A stretch of DNA of 64,000 nucleotides from Gibbsiella quercinecans (GTDB lineage Bacteria; Pseudomonadota; Gammaproteobacteria; Enterobacterales; Enterobacteriaceae): contig NZ_CP014136.1 of assembly GCF_002291425.1 (NCBI RefSeq), positions 2,976,001 through 3,040,000 of the forward strand, read 5' to 3'. Positions 46,519 through 54,909 of this stretch are shown piece by piece. Position 1 is the first letter of the stretch. Every line of letters starts with the position of its first letter. Made by a program: the position numbers and the translations under genes. The notes under the pieces are model-generated. The model was not told the DNA's origin. It saw only the letters and a program-made list of their open reading frames with translations, and ran no database searches.

Positions 46519-48576
46519 ATGAATAAATTTTTGCCTTTAAGTTTGAAGGTCAATGCCTTATTGCATGGCGCAGACTATAACCCTGAACAATGGGAAGACT
46601 ATCCGGATATTATTGATAAAGACATTGCGATGATGCAGCAGGCAAATTGCAACGTCATGTCCGTGGGGATTTTTAGCTGGGCAAAGCTTGAACCGCAGGA
46701 AGGCGTATTTGAGTTTGCGTGGTTGGATACCATTTTGGATAAGCTCTATCAGGCCGGTATTCACGTGTTTCTTGCCACGCCAAGCGGCGCCCGGCCAGCC
46801 TGGATGTCGCAGAAATACCCCGAGGTGTTGCGGGTGGGCCGCGATCGCGTGCCCGCCTTGCACGGCGGGCGCCATAATCACTGTATGAGCTCGCCGGTTT
46901 ATCGTGATAAAACATTAAAAATCAACAGCCTGTTGGCGGAACGCTATGCGCATCATCCCGCCGTGTTGGGTTGGCATGTTTCCAATGAATATGGCGGCGA
47001 ATGCCACTGCGAACGCTGCCAGGCGCAGTTCCGTGGCTGGCTGAAGGCGCGCTATCAGACGCTGGATACGCTTAATCATGCCTGGTGGAGCACCTTCTGG
47101 AGCCATACCTACAGCGATTGGCAGCAGATTGAATCGCCGGCGCCGCAGGGCGAAATTTCCATTCATGGCTTGAATTTGGACTGGCGCCGTTTCAATACCG
47201 CCCAGGTCACCGATTTTTGCCGGCATGAGATCGCCCCGCTGAAAGCCGCCAATGCCGATTTGCCGGTGACCACCAACTTTATGGAGTATTTCTACGACTA
47301 CGACTATTGGAAGCTGGCGGAGCCGTTAGATTTTATTTCCTGGGACAGTTACCCCATGTGGCATCGCGACAAGGACGAAACCACCCTTGCCTGCTATACC
47401 GCCATGTATCATGACCTGATGCGCACCCTGAAACAGGGCAAGCCGTTTGCATTGATGGAGTCGACGCCCAGCGTGACCAACTGGCAACCGACCAGTAAGT
47501 TGAAAAAACCGGGTATGCACATTCTCTCATCGCTGCAGGCGGTGGCGCACGGCGCGGATACGGTGCAGTATTTTCAGTGGCGTAAAAGCCGGGGTTCGGT
47601 AGAGAAATTCCACGGCGCGGTGGTTGATCATGTGGGCCATATCGATACCCGCACCGGGCGGGAAGTCAGCAAACTGGGCGACATACTGAGCCGGCTACAA
47701 GGGGTTGTCGGCTGCCGTACCGAAGCCAAAGTGGCCGTTATTTTCGATTGGGAAAACCGCTGGGCGATGGATGATGCGCAGGGGCCGCGCAATTTGGGGC
47801 TGGAGTATGAAAACACGGTCGTCGAACACTATCGGCCATTCTGGGAACAGGGCATTGCCGTTGACGTGATCAATGCCGATTGCGATCTGGCCAACTATCA
47901 GCTGGTGATCGCTCCGATGCTGTATATGGTGCGCGATGGCTTTGCCGAACGCGCGGAAGCCTTTGTCGCCGCCGGCGGCCACTTTGTGGCGACTTACTGG
48001 AGCGGGATCGTGAATGAATCAGATCTTTGCCATCTCGGTGGCTTCCCGGGGCCGCTGCGCAATTTGTTAGGGATCTGGGCGGAAGAGATTGACTGCCTGG
48101 GCGAGGGGGAACACAACCTGGTTCAGGGGCTGGCAGGCAATACCGCCGGCCTTCAGGGGCCGTATCAGGCCCGCCATCTGTGTGATTTGATTCATACGGA
48201 AGCCGCCCAGGCGCTGGCAACGTACCGTTCGGATTTTTATGCCGGCCAGCCGGCGGTGACTGTGAACCTCTTTGGCAAGGGCAAAGCCTGGTATGTGGCT
48301 TCACGCAACGATTTGGCCTTCCAGCGTGATTTCTTCGGCCACATCATTGATGCGCTTCGGCTGCCGCGCGCGGTGGAAAGCCACTTCCCGCCTGGCGTGG
48401 TCGCCACCGCGCGTACCGATGGTGAAACGGCGTTTGTCTTTATCCAGAATTTTACCGTACAACCACAAACGCTCACGCTGCCGGCGGGGTACACGGATTG
48501 TATTGATCGGCAAGCCATTAGCGGAGAGGTGGTTCTGGCGCCCTGGGGCTGCCGGATTGTTAGCCGTAAAGCATAA
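46519..48576 (+). CDS. ganB: Beta-galactosidase, GH42 (exogalactanase)
   Basis: Cytoplasmic enzyme, no signal peptide, releasing galactose from imported oligogalactans. GH42 features are GADYNPEQWED at residue 17, HNHCMSSPVYRD, the acid/base Glu157 in GWHVSNEYGG, zinc-site cysteines in ECHCERCQ with Cys122 upstream, and the nucleophile Glu314 in ALMESTPSVTNWQP. The 685 residues are of family length. Dickeya calls it GanB, B. subtilis GanA. It closes the ganEFGAB operon before a repeat and a terminator. Confidence 0.94.
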   Translation: MNKFLPLSLKVNALLHGADYNPEQWEDYPDIIDKDIAMMQQANCNVMSVGIFSWAKLEPQEGVFEFAWLDTILDKLYQAGIHVFLATPSGARPAWMSQKYPEVLRVGRDRVPALHGGRHNHCMSSPVYRDKTLKINSLLAERYAHHPAVLGWHVSNEYGGECHCERCQAQFRGWLKARYQTLDTLNHAWWSTFWSHTYSDWQQIESPAPQGEISIHGLNLDWRRFNTAQVTDFCRHEIAPLKAANADLPVTTNFMEYFYDYDYWKLAEPLDFISWDSYPMWHRDKDETTLACYTAMYHDLMRTLKQGKPFALMESTPSVTNWQPTSKLKKPGMHILSSLQAVAHGADTVQYFQWRKSRGSVEKFHGAVVDHVGHIDTRTGREVSKLGDILSRLQGVVGCRTEAKVAVIFDWENRWAMDDAQGPRNLGLEYENTVVEHYRPFWEQGIAVDVINADCDLANYQLVIAPMLYMVRDGFAERAEAFVAAGGHFVATYWSGIVNESDLCHLGGFPGPLRNLLGIWAEEIDCLGEGEHNLVQGLAGNTAGLQGPYQARHLCDLIHTEAAQALATYRSDFYAGQPAVTVNLFGKGKAWYVASRNDLAFQRDFFGHIIDALRLPRAVESHFPPGVVATARTDGETAFVFIQNFTVQPQTLTLPAGYTDCIDRQAISGEVVLAPWGCRIVSRKA

Positions 48577-48578
48577 TT

Positions 48579-48704
48579 ATATCCAGAATAATTCGAGTTG
48601 CAGGACAAAAACGCAAAAGCGTTTTTGAACAGCGCTAGCGCTGGCCCCGTAGATGGGCCGAGTAACCAAGCCAACACACCTGCAACTTGAAGTATGAGGG
48701 TATA
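48579..48704. repeat. Repeat with ERIC ends and a different core, copy 2
   Basis: Ends AATAATTCGAGTTGCAGG and CCTGCAACTTGAAGTATGAG are ERIC ends. The core has AACGCAAAAGCGTT, GAACAGCGCTAGCGCTGG and GGCCCCGTAGATGGGCC, not the ERIC CCCCAGGAGC dyad. It resembles the reverse complement of 26565-26712. Confidence 0.7.
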
Positions 48705-48714
48705 GCGCATTTGT

Positions 48715-48742
48715 ACGCCTGTTTTTATAACAGGCGTTTTCT
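48715..48742 (+). terminator. Rho-independent terminator between ganB and the EIIB gene
   Basis: ACGCCTGTT and AACAGGCGT pair around five bases and are followed by TTTCTT. It should end the ganEFGAB transcript, leaving the next gene with only a short space for its own promoter. Confidence 0.85.
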
Positions 48743-48768
48743 TATCTGAAGAAAATGAGGAGTTAATT

Positions 48769-49080
48769 ATGGTCAGTGTTAAATCATTTCTGCACTATTT
48801 TTCACCGGCTAAACCGGCGGTAAAACTTAGCGAATCGGAGCAGCAACAGATCCAGCGATTGGTCACCGCATTCGGCGGCGATGCGAATATCGAAAACGTC
48901 GATGCCTGTATTACCCGCCTGCGGGTAACGGTGAAAAATCTTTCCCTGGTAAATTCGGCGGCGTTGCAGACAGAAGGGGCATTGGGCGTGATTATTCTTG
49001 GCCAACAGGTGCATGCTATTTTTGGTAAACAATCTGATGCGTTGCGTAAATTATTGGAAGAGCATTTTTCCGCAAGCTAA
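48769..49080 (+). CDS. Stand-alone PTS EIIB domain, glucose/sucrose family
   Basis: The 103 residues form a single EIIB domain: EQQQIQRLVTAFGGDANIENVDACITRLRVTV contains the phosphorylated cysteine (Cys47), followed by GVIILGQQVHAIFGKQSDALRKLLEE. No EIIC channel or EIIA domain is present in the window. A phosphotransfer partner or regulatory role is likely, but sugar transport alone is impossible. AATGAGGAG precedes the ATG. A terminator lies just upstream, another downstream, and ERIC-type repeats flank both sides, so it is isolated from the gan genes. Confidence 0.88.
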   Translation: MVSVKSFLHYFSPAKPAVKLSESEQQQIQRLVTAFGGDANIENVDACITRLRVTVKNLSLVNSAALQTEGALGVIILGQQVHAIFGKQSDALRKLLEEHFSAS

Positions 49081-49085
49081 TAAAG

Positions 49086-49124
49086 AATACGGGATAACCG
49101 CTAATGGGTTAGCCCGTATTGTTT
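49086..49124. terminator. Rho-independent terminator after the EIIB gene
   Basis: AATACGGG and CCCGTATT form the outer stem, and TAACC and GGGTTA extend it inward; GTTT follows. It separates this gene from the converging porin gene. Confidence 0.82.
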
Positions 49125-49170
49125 CCCTAAATGACCAGGCGGCGAGGAAATAGCGTTCCGATGTGTAGCA

Positions 49171-49236
49171 ATATACCCAAAATAATTCGATTCGCAGGAA
49201 AGCCAACACACTTGCAATTTGAAGTATGAAGGGTAT
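49171..49236. repeat. ERIC element with internal deletion (66 bp)
   Basis: Begins TATACCCAAAATAATTCGA and ends TTTGAAGTATGAAGGGTAT, both ERIC ends, but the central dyad is missing (CGCAGGAAAGCCAACACAC joins the halves). Internally deleted ERICs of this type are known. Confidence 0.85.
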
Positions 49237-49271
49237 CAACGTATGCCATGAATGAGACTAATGCAGAACAA

Positions 49272-50534
49272 TTACCACCATGCTTCAACCTGTACGCCAA
49301 AGTTCCAGGTGTTATTGGCGGTGCCGTCCTGGAACGACTTGCCATTTTCCGAATCATTCAGATAAGACGCGAACACGCGCAGTTCTGGGCGCGACATAAA
49401 CTCCGGCCCGTCAGCCAAGCCTAAGGCAATGGTATATTTCTCGCCGCTTTGTTTGTAGTGCGAGCCATCTTTATTGGTATCTTTTTGGTAAAAACCGCCG
49501 GCTTCACCAATCAGGCGCACATAATCGGTAAATTGATATTGTGCCCGCCCGACCAGCGAGATTAAGCGCGATTTGTCTGTATCCTGCGTGATATTGTCAG
49601 CCGAGCCCCAGGTCAAGACATGGTTGAATGACAGCCGGTCTGTAATGGGAATCAAGCCGGTGTTGATAACACGGTAGCCTGTCGCATCATTGACATAGTT
49701 CCACATGTCGTACCAGCCGCCACCCTGCGAAACCATGTTTTGTGCCAGCCCTTTGTTCGCATACTGTAGAACCAGTTTGTTGTAACCGCCCAGCATATCC
49801 TGGCTGATTTCGCCGGTCAGCATCACGCCATTGTCGGCATCATAAAGCCCGCCGTAGGCTTTTTGTTTATTGGTCGGGTTCGGCATGGCGTAATCAATGC
49901 CGAATTCCGTCCAGGCGCCATTCCAGGGTTTCCAACCCGCATAGCGCAGATCGATGTAGTTGATATTGACATTGCTATCGCCATCAACGCGGTAGTCGAC
50001 GTCATTGGCATCGCCACGGATCCAGGCCACGGAAATGGCACCGGGGCCGAACGTGTAGTTTTCTATCCCGGCGCCGGAACCTGAAATGTTCCAGTATTTG
50101 GTATCAATAATGTGCAGATCGTGGCGTTGATAGTAGCGTTTCCCGCCCCAAATCACCGCGTTGGGATCGCCGGGGATCAGCCCTTTGATTTGCAGATTCA
50201 ACTGGCGCAGGCCGAATTCGGCATCATCCCCGAACGTGGTTTCGTTATCGTTCGAGCCGTCGGACACCATGCTGACCATACTGTCGAGATAAAAACTGAC
50301 ATCGTTTTTCTTATACACCTCGGAGCCCAGCTCCAGTTCGCCATAGGTATCCGCTTCATTGCCCAGCCGGCCAAGCTTATTTTTTTGCCACTCTTCCATA
50401 CCGCCATCGCGTGAGACGCCGACGCCGGAGCGCAGGTAACCATGAAAATCGATAGGGTTTGCGGCAGCGAGCAGTGAAGGTGAAGCCAGTGTAGTCGCTA
50501 ACGCAATGGATGCGGCGCGTAGGGTTGTGTTCAT
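49272..50534 (-). CDS. ganL: Oligogalactan outer-membrane porin (LamB family)
   Basis: The 420 residues start with a signal peptide (MNTTLRAASIALATTLASPSLLAA) and continue with the LamB opening DFHGYLRSGVGVSRDGG, RLGNEADTYGELELG, WGGKRYYQRHDLHIIDTKYWNISGSGAGIE and NRLSFNH-like barrel strands. It ends with an aromatic residue (VQVEAWW), as outer-membrane barrels do. By context it passes oligogalactans, as GanL of Dickeya. It is transcribed away from the regulator ganR. Confidence 0.9.
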   Translation of the reverse strand: MNTTLRAASIALATTLASPSLLAAANPIDFHGYLRSGVGVSRDGGMEEWQKNKLGRLGNEADTYGELELGSEVYKKNDVSFYLDSMVSMVSDGSNDNETTFGDDAEFGLRQLNLQIKGLIPGDPNAVIWGGKRYYQRHDLHIIDTKYWNISGSGAGIENYTFGPGAISVAWIRGDANDVDYRVDGDSNVNINYIDLRYAGWKPWNGAWTEFGIDYAMPNPTNKQKAYGGLYDADNGVMLTGEISQDMLGGYNKLVLQYANKGLAQNMVSQGGGWYDMWNYVNDATGYRVINTGLIPITDRLSFNHVLTWGSADNITQDTDKSRLISLVGRAQYQFTDYVRLIGEAGGFYQKDTNKDGSHYKQSGEKYTIALGLADGPEFMSRPELRVFASYLNDSENGKSFQDGTANNTWNFGVQVEAWW

Positions 50535-50547
50535 AGTAGCCTCTTAT

Positions 50548-50568
50548 CGTTTGTATTACGTTCACATG
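50548..50568. promoter_or_regulatory. Candidate GanR operator upstream of ganL
   Basis: CGTTTGTATTACGTTCACAT plus a G shares TTGT-NN-TAC-N-TTCACATG with the site at ganE (15 of 21 bases identical) and 12 consecutive bases with the site before ganK. It is 14 bases before the ganL ATG (minus strand). Confidence 0.6.
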
Positions 50569-50800
50569 ATTGATGACATAGAATGCCTAATTGTAAAAAC
50601 AGGCAAATTGATGATTAAGATATTGTGATTAAGTGCAAATAAATGCGTCGATTTTGTCAGGATTAGCGAGTTTGTTCGTGAATTATCGAAATGTGAGCGT
50701 AGTACTTTTGTGTCTGATTTTTGCCACTGGAACGGGCAGTGAGCGTTTTTTTTAATGGCCCCTGTTACAATCAATGCATGACAACACAAGGAACCGGATC

Positions 50801-51874
50801 ATGAAGTCTAAAAGCGCAACATTAGAAGATGTGGCCCGTCATGCGGGTGTGTCCTACCAGACGGTATCCAGGGTGCTTAATAAATCGGCGAATGTGTCGG
50901 AAGCCACGCGTCGCAAGGTCGAGAAATCCATAGAGCTATTGCGCTATGTGCCAAACCGCCTGGCTCAGCAACTGGTCGGCAAGCAAAGCCAGACCATTGG
51001 CCTGGTGACGACATCGCTGGCGCTGCATGCGCCTTCGCAGGTCGCCGCGGCGATAAAGCGTTATGCGAACATTGAAGGATACGAGGTGCTTATTTCGATG
51101 ATTGATGAGAGCGTCAATCAAAATATCCAAAAATCAATCAACAAACTCAAGTCTCAGCTGGTTGATAAGGTTATCATTAACGTCCCGCTAGAGACGAATT
51201 TGGCGCAAAAAATCGCCACCGATAACGACGATATTGTCTGCCTGTTCCTCGACGTTGATCCTTATAGCGCCGTGTTTAATGTCTCTTTCAATCCTGCGGA
51301 CGGCACGCGTGCCAGCGTCAAGTACCTTTATGATCTGGGGCACCGCGATATCGCTCTGCTGGCGGGGCCGGAAAGCTCCGTGTCGGCGAAGTTAAGGCTC
51401 AAAAGCTGGCTGGAAACGCTGGCCGGTTACGGCCTGGAACCGGCCAGCGTGGTATACGGGAATTGGGACGCGCAGAGTGGCTACGTTGGGGCGTTGCAGA
51501 TGCTGCGGGAAACCCCCGGTTTTAGCGCCGTACTGGTGGCGAACGATCAAATGGCGCTCGGCGTGCTCAGCGCGTTCCACCAGCACCAAATTTCAATACC
51601 GGGCGAAAAGTCCATCGTGGGGTATGACGGCACCTATGAAAGCTCTTTTTTTCACCCGGCGCTGACCACAGTCTCCTTGGATCTGGATTTGCAGGGAAAA
51701 GAAGCGGTGCGCCGTATTCTTGATTCCAACGAGAATGAAGTGTCGAGAAGCTCTTCGATCCTGCCGGCCCAGCTGATTGTGCGCCAATCAACCGGCCCAA
51801 AACGGGAGTCCGGCAACAATCTGCAGGCGATTGCCGAACAGTTGCAGGCGATTGCGCATCAACTTAGCCGGTAA
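50801..51874 (+). CDS. ganR: LacI-family transcriptional regulator of the galactan locus
   Basis: The 357 residues have the LacI helix-turn-helix TLEDVARHAGVSYQTVSRVLN; its recognition helix is nearly that of E. coli LacI (SYQTVSRVVN). The periplasmic-binding-like core follows with TIGLVTTSLALHAPSQVAAAIKRYA and FSAVLVANDQMALGVLSAFHQH. The end IAEQLQAIAHQLSR resembles the LacI tetramerisation helix. It is divergent from ganL and probably represses ganL, ganK and ganE until a galactan product binds. The ATG at 50801 follows AAGGAA; an upstream in-frame ATG at 50774 is less likely. Confidence 0.88.
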   Translation: MKSKSATLEDVARHAGVSYQTVSRVLNKSANVSEATRRKVEKSIELLRYVPNRLAQQLVGKQSQTIGLVTTSLALHAPSQVAAAIKRYANIEGYEVLISMIDESVNQNIQKSINKLKSQLVDKVIINVPLETNLAQKIATDNDDIVCLFLDVDPYSAVFNVSFNPADGTRASVKYLYDLGHRDIALLAGPESSVSAKLRLKSWLETLAGYGLEPASVVYGNWDAQSGYVGALQMLRETPGFSAVLVANDQMALGVLSAFHQHQISIPGEKSIVGYDGTYESSFFHPALTTVSLDLDLQGKEAVRRILDSNENEVSRSSSILPAQLIVRQSTGPKRESGNNLQAIAEQLQAIAHQLSR

Positions 51875-51966
51875 AAGCCGCGCCGCATGGTCTTCGCCAA
51901 AGGGAATGGCGCACCTCAATGACAGGGTCCCTGGCTGAAAGCGGCCCACCGTGGTGACGCACAGCG

Positions 51967-51982
51967 CTGTAAGCGATTACAT
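51967..51982. promoter_or_regulatory. GalR/GalS-type operator upstream of galE
   Basis: The inner 14 bases TGTAAGCGATTACA fit the gal operator core TGTAANCGNTTACA exactly. The site lies 78 bases before the galE ATG. It differs from the candidate GanR sites, so galE is likely under galactose control. Confidence 0.75.
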
Positions 51983-52059
51983 TAATATCGTCAGCTTCAC
52001 ACTTTTTACCTGCCGACCATGCTATTTTTAGCGCATTAAATACGCTAAAGGAGTACCTT

Positions 52060-53076
52060 ATGAAGGTGTTGGTTACGGGTGGTATCGGTTACATAGGGAG
52101 CCATGCCTGCGTACAATTATTGCAGCAGGGCCACGACGTTATCATTCTTGATAATCTTTCCAACAGTAAACGCAGCGTGTTGCCGGTCATCGAGCGCCTC
52201 GGCGGCAAACGGGCCATCTTTGTGGAAGGCGATATTCGTCACCAAGCCTTGGTGGCGGAAATGCTGGGTGATTATGCCATTGAGGCGGTGATCCATTTTG
52301 CGGGCCTTAAAGCGGTGGGCGAGTCGGCCGTCAAGCCGCTGGAGTACTACGATAACAATGTTAACGGTACGCTGCGCCTGCTTTGCGCGATGCGCGCCGC
52401 CAACGTCAACAACCTGATTTTTAGCTCTTCCGCCACAGTGTACGGCGATCAGCCGAACATTCCCTATGTTGAAAGCTTCCCGACCGGCACGCCAACAAGC
52501 CCCTACGGCAAAAGCAAGCTGATGGTGGAGCAGATACTGGCCGATCTGCACCACGCCCAGCCAGCCTGGAGCATTGCCATCTTGCGTTATTTCAACCCAA
52601 TTGGCGCGCACCCTTCGGGCGATCTGGGGGAAGATCCGCAGGGCATTCCGAATAACCTGATGCCCTATATCGCACAGGTTGCCGTAGGCCGCCTGGCGTC
52701 GCTGGCGGTGTTCGGCAATGACTATCCCACGCCGGACGGCACCGGTGTGCGTGATTATATTCATGTGATGGATTTGGCTGACGGCCACGTTATCGCGATG
52801 CAGCAACTGGCGGGTAAACCCGGCGTGCATATTTATAACCTGGGCGCCGGGGTCGGCAGCAGCGTTCTGCAGGTGGTTAACGCGTTCAGCAACGCCTGCG
52901 GTAAACCCATCAGTTACCATTTTGCTCCGCGTCGCGAGGGCGATCTGCCTGCCTATTGGGCGGATGCCAGCAAGGCCGAGAGGGAGCTGAATTGGCGGGT
53001 AACCCGTAATCTTGACGACATGGCGCGGGATACCTGGCGTTGGCAGTCCCGTCACCCGCAAGGTTACACCCAGTGA
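52060..53076 (+). CDS. galE: UDP-glucose 4-epimerase GalE
   Basis: NAD-dependent epimerase interconverting UDP-galactose and UDP-glucose. The 338 residues equal E. coli GalE and are about as similar as the backbone genes here. The nucleotide motif is VLVTGGIGYIGSHACVQLL (E. coli has GGSGYIGSH). The catalytic Tyr-Lys pair is in SPYGKSKLM near residue 149, and SSSATVYGDQP holds the serine/threonine. No galT, galK or galM is adjacent, so it may be a second copy serving galactan breakdown. AAGGAG precedes the ATG. Confidence 0.95.
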   Translation: MKVLVTGGIGYIGSHACVQLLQQGHDVIILDNLSNSKRSVLPVIERLGGKRAIFVEGDIRHQALVAEMLGDYAIEAVIHFAGLKAVGESAVKPLEYYDNNVNGTLRLLCAMRAANVNNLIFSSSATVYGDQPNIPYVESFPTGTPTSPYGKSKLMVEQILADLHHAQPAWSIAILRYFNPIGAHPSGDLGEDPQGIPNNLMPYIAQVAVGRLASLAVFGNDYPTPDGTGVRDYIHVMDLADGHVIAMQQLAGKPGVHIYNLGAGVGSSVLQVVNAFSNACGKPISYHFAPRREGDLPAYWADASKAERELNWRVTRNLDDMARDTWRWQSRHPQGYTQ

Positions 53077-53134
53077 GAGGCAACATGGCGCCGCTGTTTT
53101 TGAGGCGATGACCGGCAGGTGGGGTGAGCTAAAG

Positions 53135-53171
53135 AAAATGCCAGGCAGGCGGCGCTGGCTGGCATTTTTTT
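53135..53171. terminator. Terminator after galE
   Basis: AAAATGCCAG and CTGGCATTTT pair around a GC-rich loop of 14 bases and run into seven T residues. T-runs on both strands let it serve the converging small gene too. Confidence 0.85.
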
Positions 53172-53194
53172 GAATAACCTGGCGGGGTTAGTCA

Positions 53195-53455
53195 TTAGTT
53201 GAAGATTTCTGCGGTGCCGTACAGTTTGTTCTGGCCGCCGACAGCGGTGATGCGGTAGGCGCTGGCGCCGGATGCGGCGGCTTTGCTGGCCAGTTCGCTT
53301 TCCAGTGAGCTCAGGCTGGAGGCGCCGGTGACGGAAATCACGCCGATTTTTTGCGCGCCTTCAGCCGGTTGGCTGCTGATGTGGTCGGCGGCGACAGTGG
53401 CAAAAGAAGCGGTGGTCAGCAGCAGTGTGGTAACAAAAATTTTGATGCTTTTCAT
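53195..53455 (-). CDS. YdgH/BhsA/McbA-like (DUF1471) small periplasmic protein
   Basis: The 86 residues begin with a signal peptide (MKSIKIFVTTLLLTTASFATVA) and continue with the DUF1471 domain: QKIGVISVTGASSLSSLESELASKAAASGASAYRITAV and the end LYGTAEIFN. Members such as BhsA, McbA and YhcN affect stress and biofilm traits in E. coli. Monocistronic. The exact paralogue cannot be named. Confidence 0.88.
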   Translation of the reverse strand: MKSIKIFVTTLLLTTASFATVAADHISSQPAEGAQKIGVISVTGASSLSSLESELASKAAASGASAYRITAVGGQNKLYGTAEIFN

Positions 53456-53735
53456 GATAAATTCCTTGGCTTGTTTGTTAGATGAGAGGGCGTTTCCTCT
53501 CGATGTGTTGAATAATAGCCCTCTGGCTGGGCGGAGGAAATCGGAGAGTTTTGAGTTAATTTGTCAAATTAATTGACTGATTAATGCGCATTGGGCTTTG
53601 ATCATGGCGGGATACCGGGATCGCCACTACGCTTACAACTGGCGGGCGCCTGCTGCCCGTAATTCACTGGCGCCGCGTTATACCCCGGCCCTATCACCAC
53701 GTCTCGCCGGGGCGGCAACTAACCGGAGTGTCGCT

Positions 53736-54404
53736 ATGATTATTGTCCACCACCTGAACAACTCGCGTTCGCAGCGTATTCTGTGGTTCCTGGAAGAATT
53801 GAACGTGCCGTACCAGGTGCAGCGCTATCAGCGCGATAGCGTGACCATGCTGGCGCCGCCGGCGCTGAAAAAGGTGCACCCGCTGGGCAAGTCGCCCGTG
53901 ATTGAGGATGGCGATTTGGTGCTGGCGGAATCGGGCGCCATCATTGAATACCTGCAAGAGGCCTATGATGCGCAGGGCCTGTTTATGCCCACCGACTTTC
54001 ACGCGCGCCAGCAGCACCGCTACTGGCTGCATTATGCTGAAGGGTCGTTAATGCCGCTGCTGGTGATGAAACTGGTGTTCGGCCGTTTGGATCACCCGCC
54101 GATGCCTTGGCTGATGCGCCCGCTGGCGGGCGCTATCGGCAAAGGGGTTCAGCGTGAATACCTGGATAAACAGATTGCCGGCCACCGCGCTTATCTTGAA
54201 CAGCACCTGGCCAAAAGCGCCTGGTTTGTCGGCAATGACTTCAGCGCCGCCGACATCCAGATGAGCTTTCCTATCGAAGCGATGGCGGCGCGCGGCGGCC
54301 TGAACGGTTGCCCGCAGTTGAGCGATTTCTTGCAACGCATCCATGCCCGCCCCGCTTATCAACGCGCCCTGCAACAGGGCGGCCCGTTTGAATTGCCGCG
54401 TTAA
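53736..54404 (+). CDS. Glutathione S-transferase family protein
   Basis: The 222 residues have an N-terminal thioredoxin-like domain: MIIVHHLNNSRSQRILWFLEELNVPYQV, the cis-proline in LGKSPVIEDGDLVLAESGAIIEYLQE (ESGAI binds glutathione), and an all-helical C-terminal domain with WFVGNDFSAADIQMSFPIEA. The substrate is unknown. The ATG at 53736 starts the domain; the frame is open further upstream but without family sequence. CGGAG is found 11-15 bases upstream. Confidence 0.9.
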   Translation: MIIVHHLNNSRSQRILWFLEELNVPYQVQRYQRDSVTMLAPPALKKVHPLGKSPVIEDGDLVLAESGAIIEYLQEAYDAQGLFMPTDFHARQQHRYWLHYAEGSLMPLLVMKLVFGRLDHPPMPWLMRPLAGAIGKGVQREYLDKQIAGHRAYLEQHLAKSAWFVGNDFSAADIQMSFPIEAMAARGGLNGCPQLSDFLQRIHARPAYQRALQQGGPFELPR

Positions 54405-54749
54405 CCCAACATTGCCAACGCCAATCCTTTATCCCGAGATGGGCGTTGGAAGGGGCGCGTTTCAGGCTGCTATCCATCGATTATTTATGTGACAAAGCCC
54501 ACATTTTCGCTGATGATTAGCATTAATGCCTTTGTGCCTATTTTGTCGCTGTTTTTCATTGATTAGACGGTGCGGAAGGTTGGATAATCGTTTGCTTTGC
54601 ATAAAACATCATAAATGACGCGCACCAGGCGTTAAACGCTAAAACGTTTGCTTTTTTCGCGCTGCATGTTGCGGCGTTAGGGAAAAGTGTGGGGTGAAAC
54701 CTGGCAACGGCGGTTCGCCATGGCTCAACGCGGAAACAATAAGGCCATA
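54405..54749. other. Intergenic stretch after the GST gene
   Basis: CCAACGCC (54415-54422) and GGCGTTGG (54442-54449) form a hairpin just after the stop that may end transcription. The rest is AT-rich at first and shows no gene. An ERIC element follows at 54750. Confidence 0.45.
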
Positions 54750-54876
54750 TATACCCAAAATAATTCGAGTTGCGGGAAGGCGGCAACGCAGCGAATCCCC
54801 AGGAGCTTACTGGAGTAAGTGACTGGGGTGAGCAAGGAAAGCCAACATACCTGCAACTTGAAGTATGAAGGGTATA
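54750..54876. repeat. ERIC element, full length (127 bp)
   Basis: Begins TATACCCAAAATAATTCGAG and ends AAGTATGAAGGGTATA. The core contains GAATCCCCAGGAGCTTACTG and AGTAAGTGACTGGGGTGAGC, the ERIC signatures. It ends 33 bases before the ghxP ATG, so it is likely in or next to the ghxP leader. Confidence 0.95.
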
Positions 54877-54909
54877 ACAATGGTCGGGATGACTACAGGG
54901 GATAAGCAT

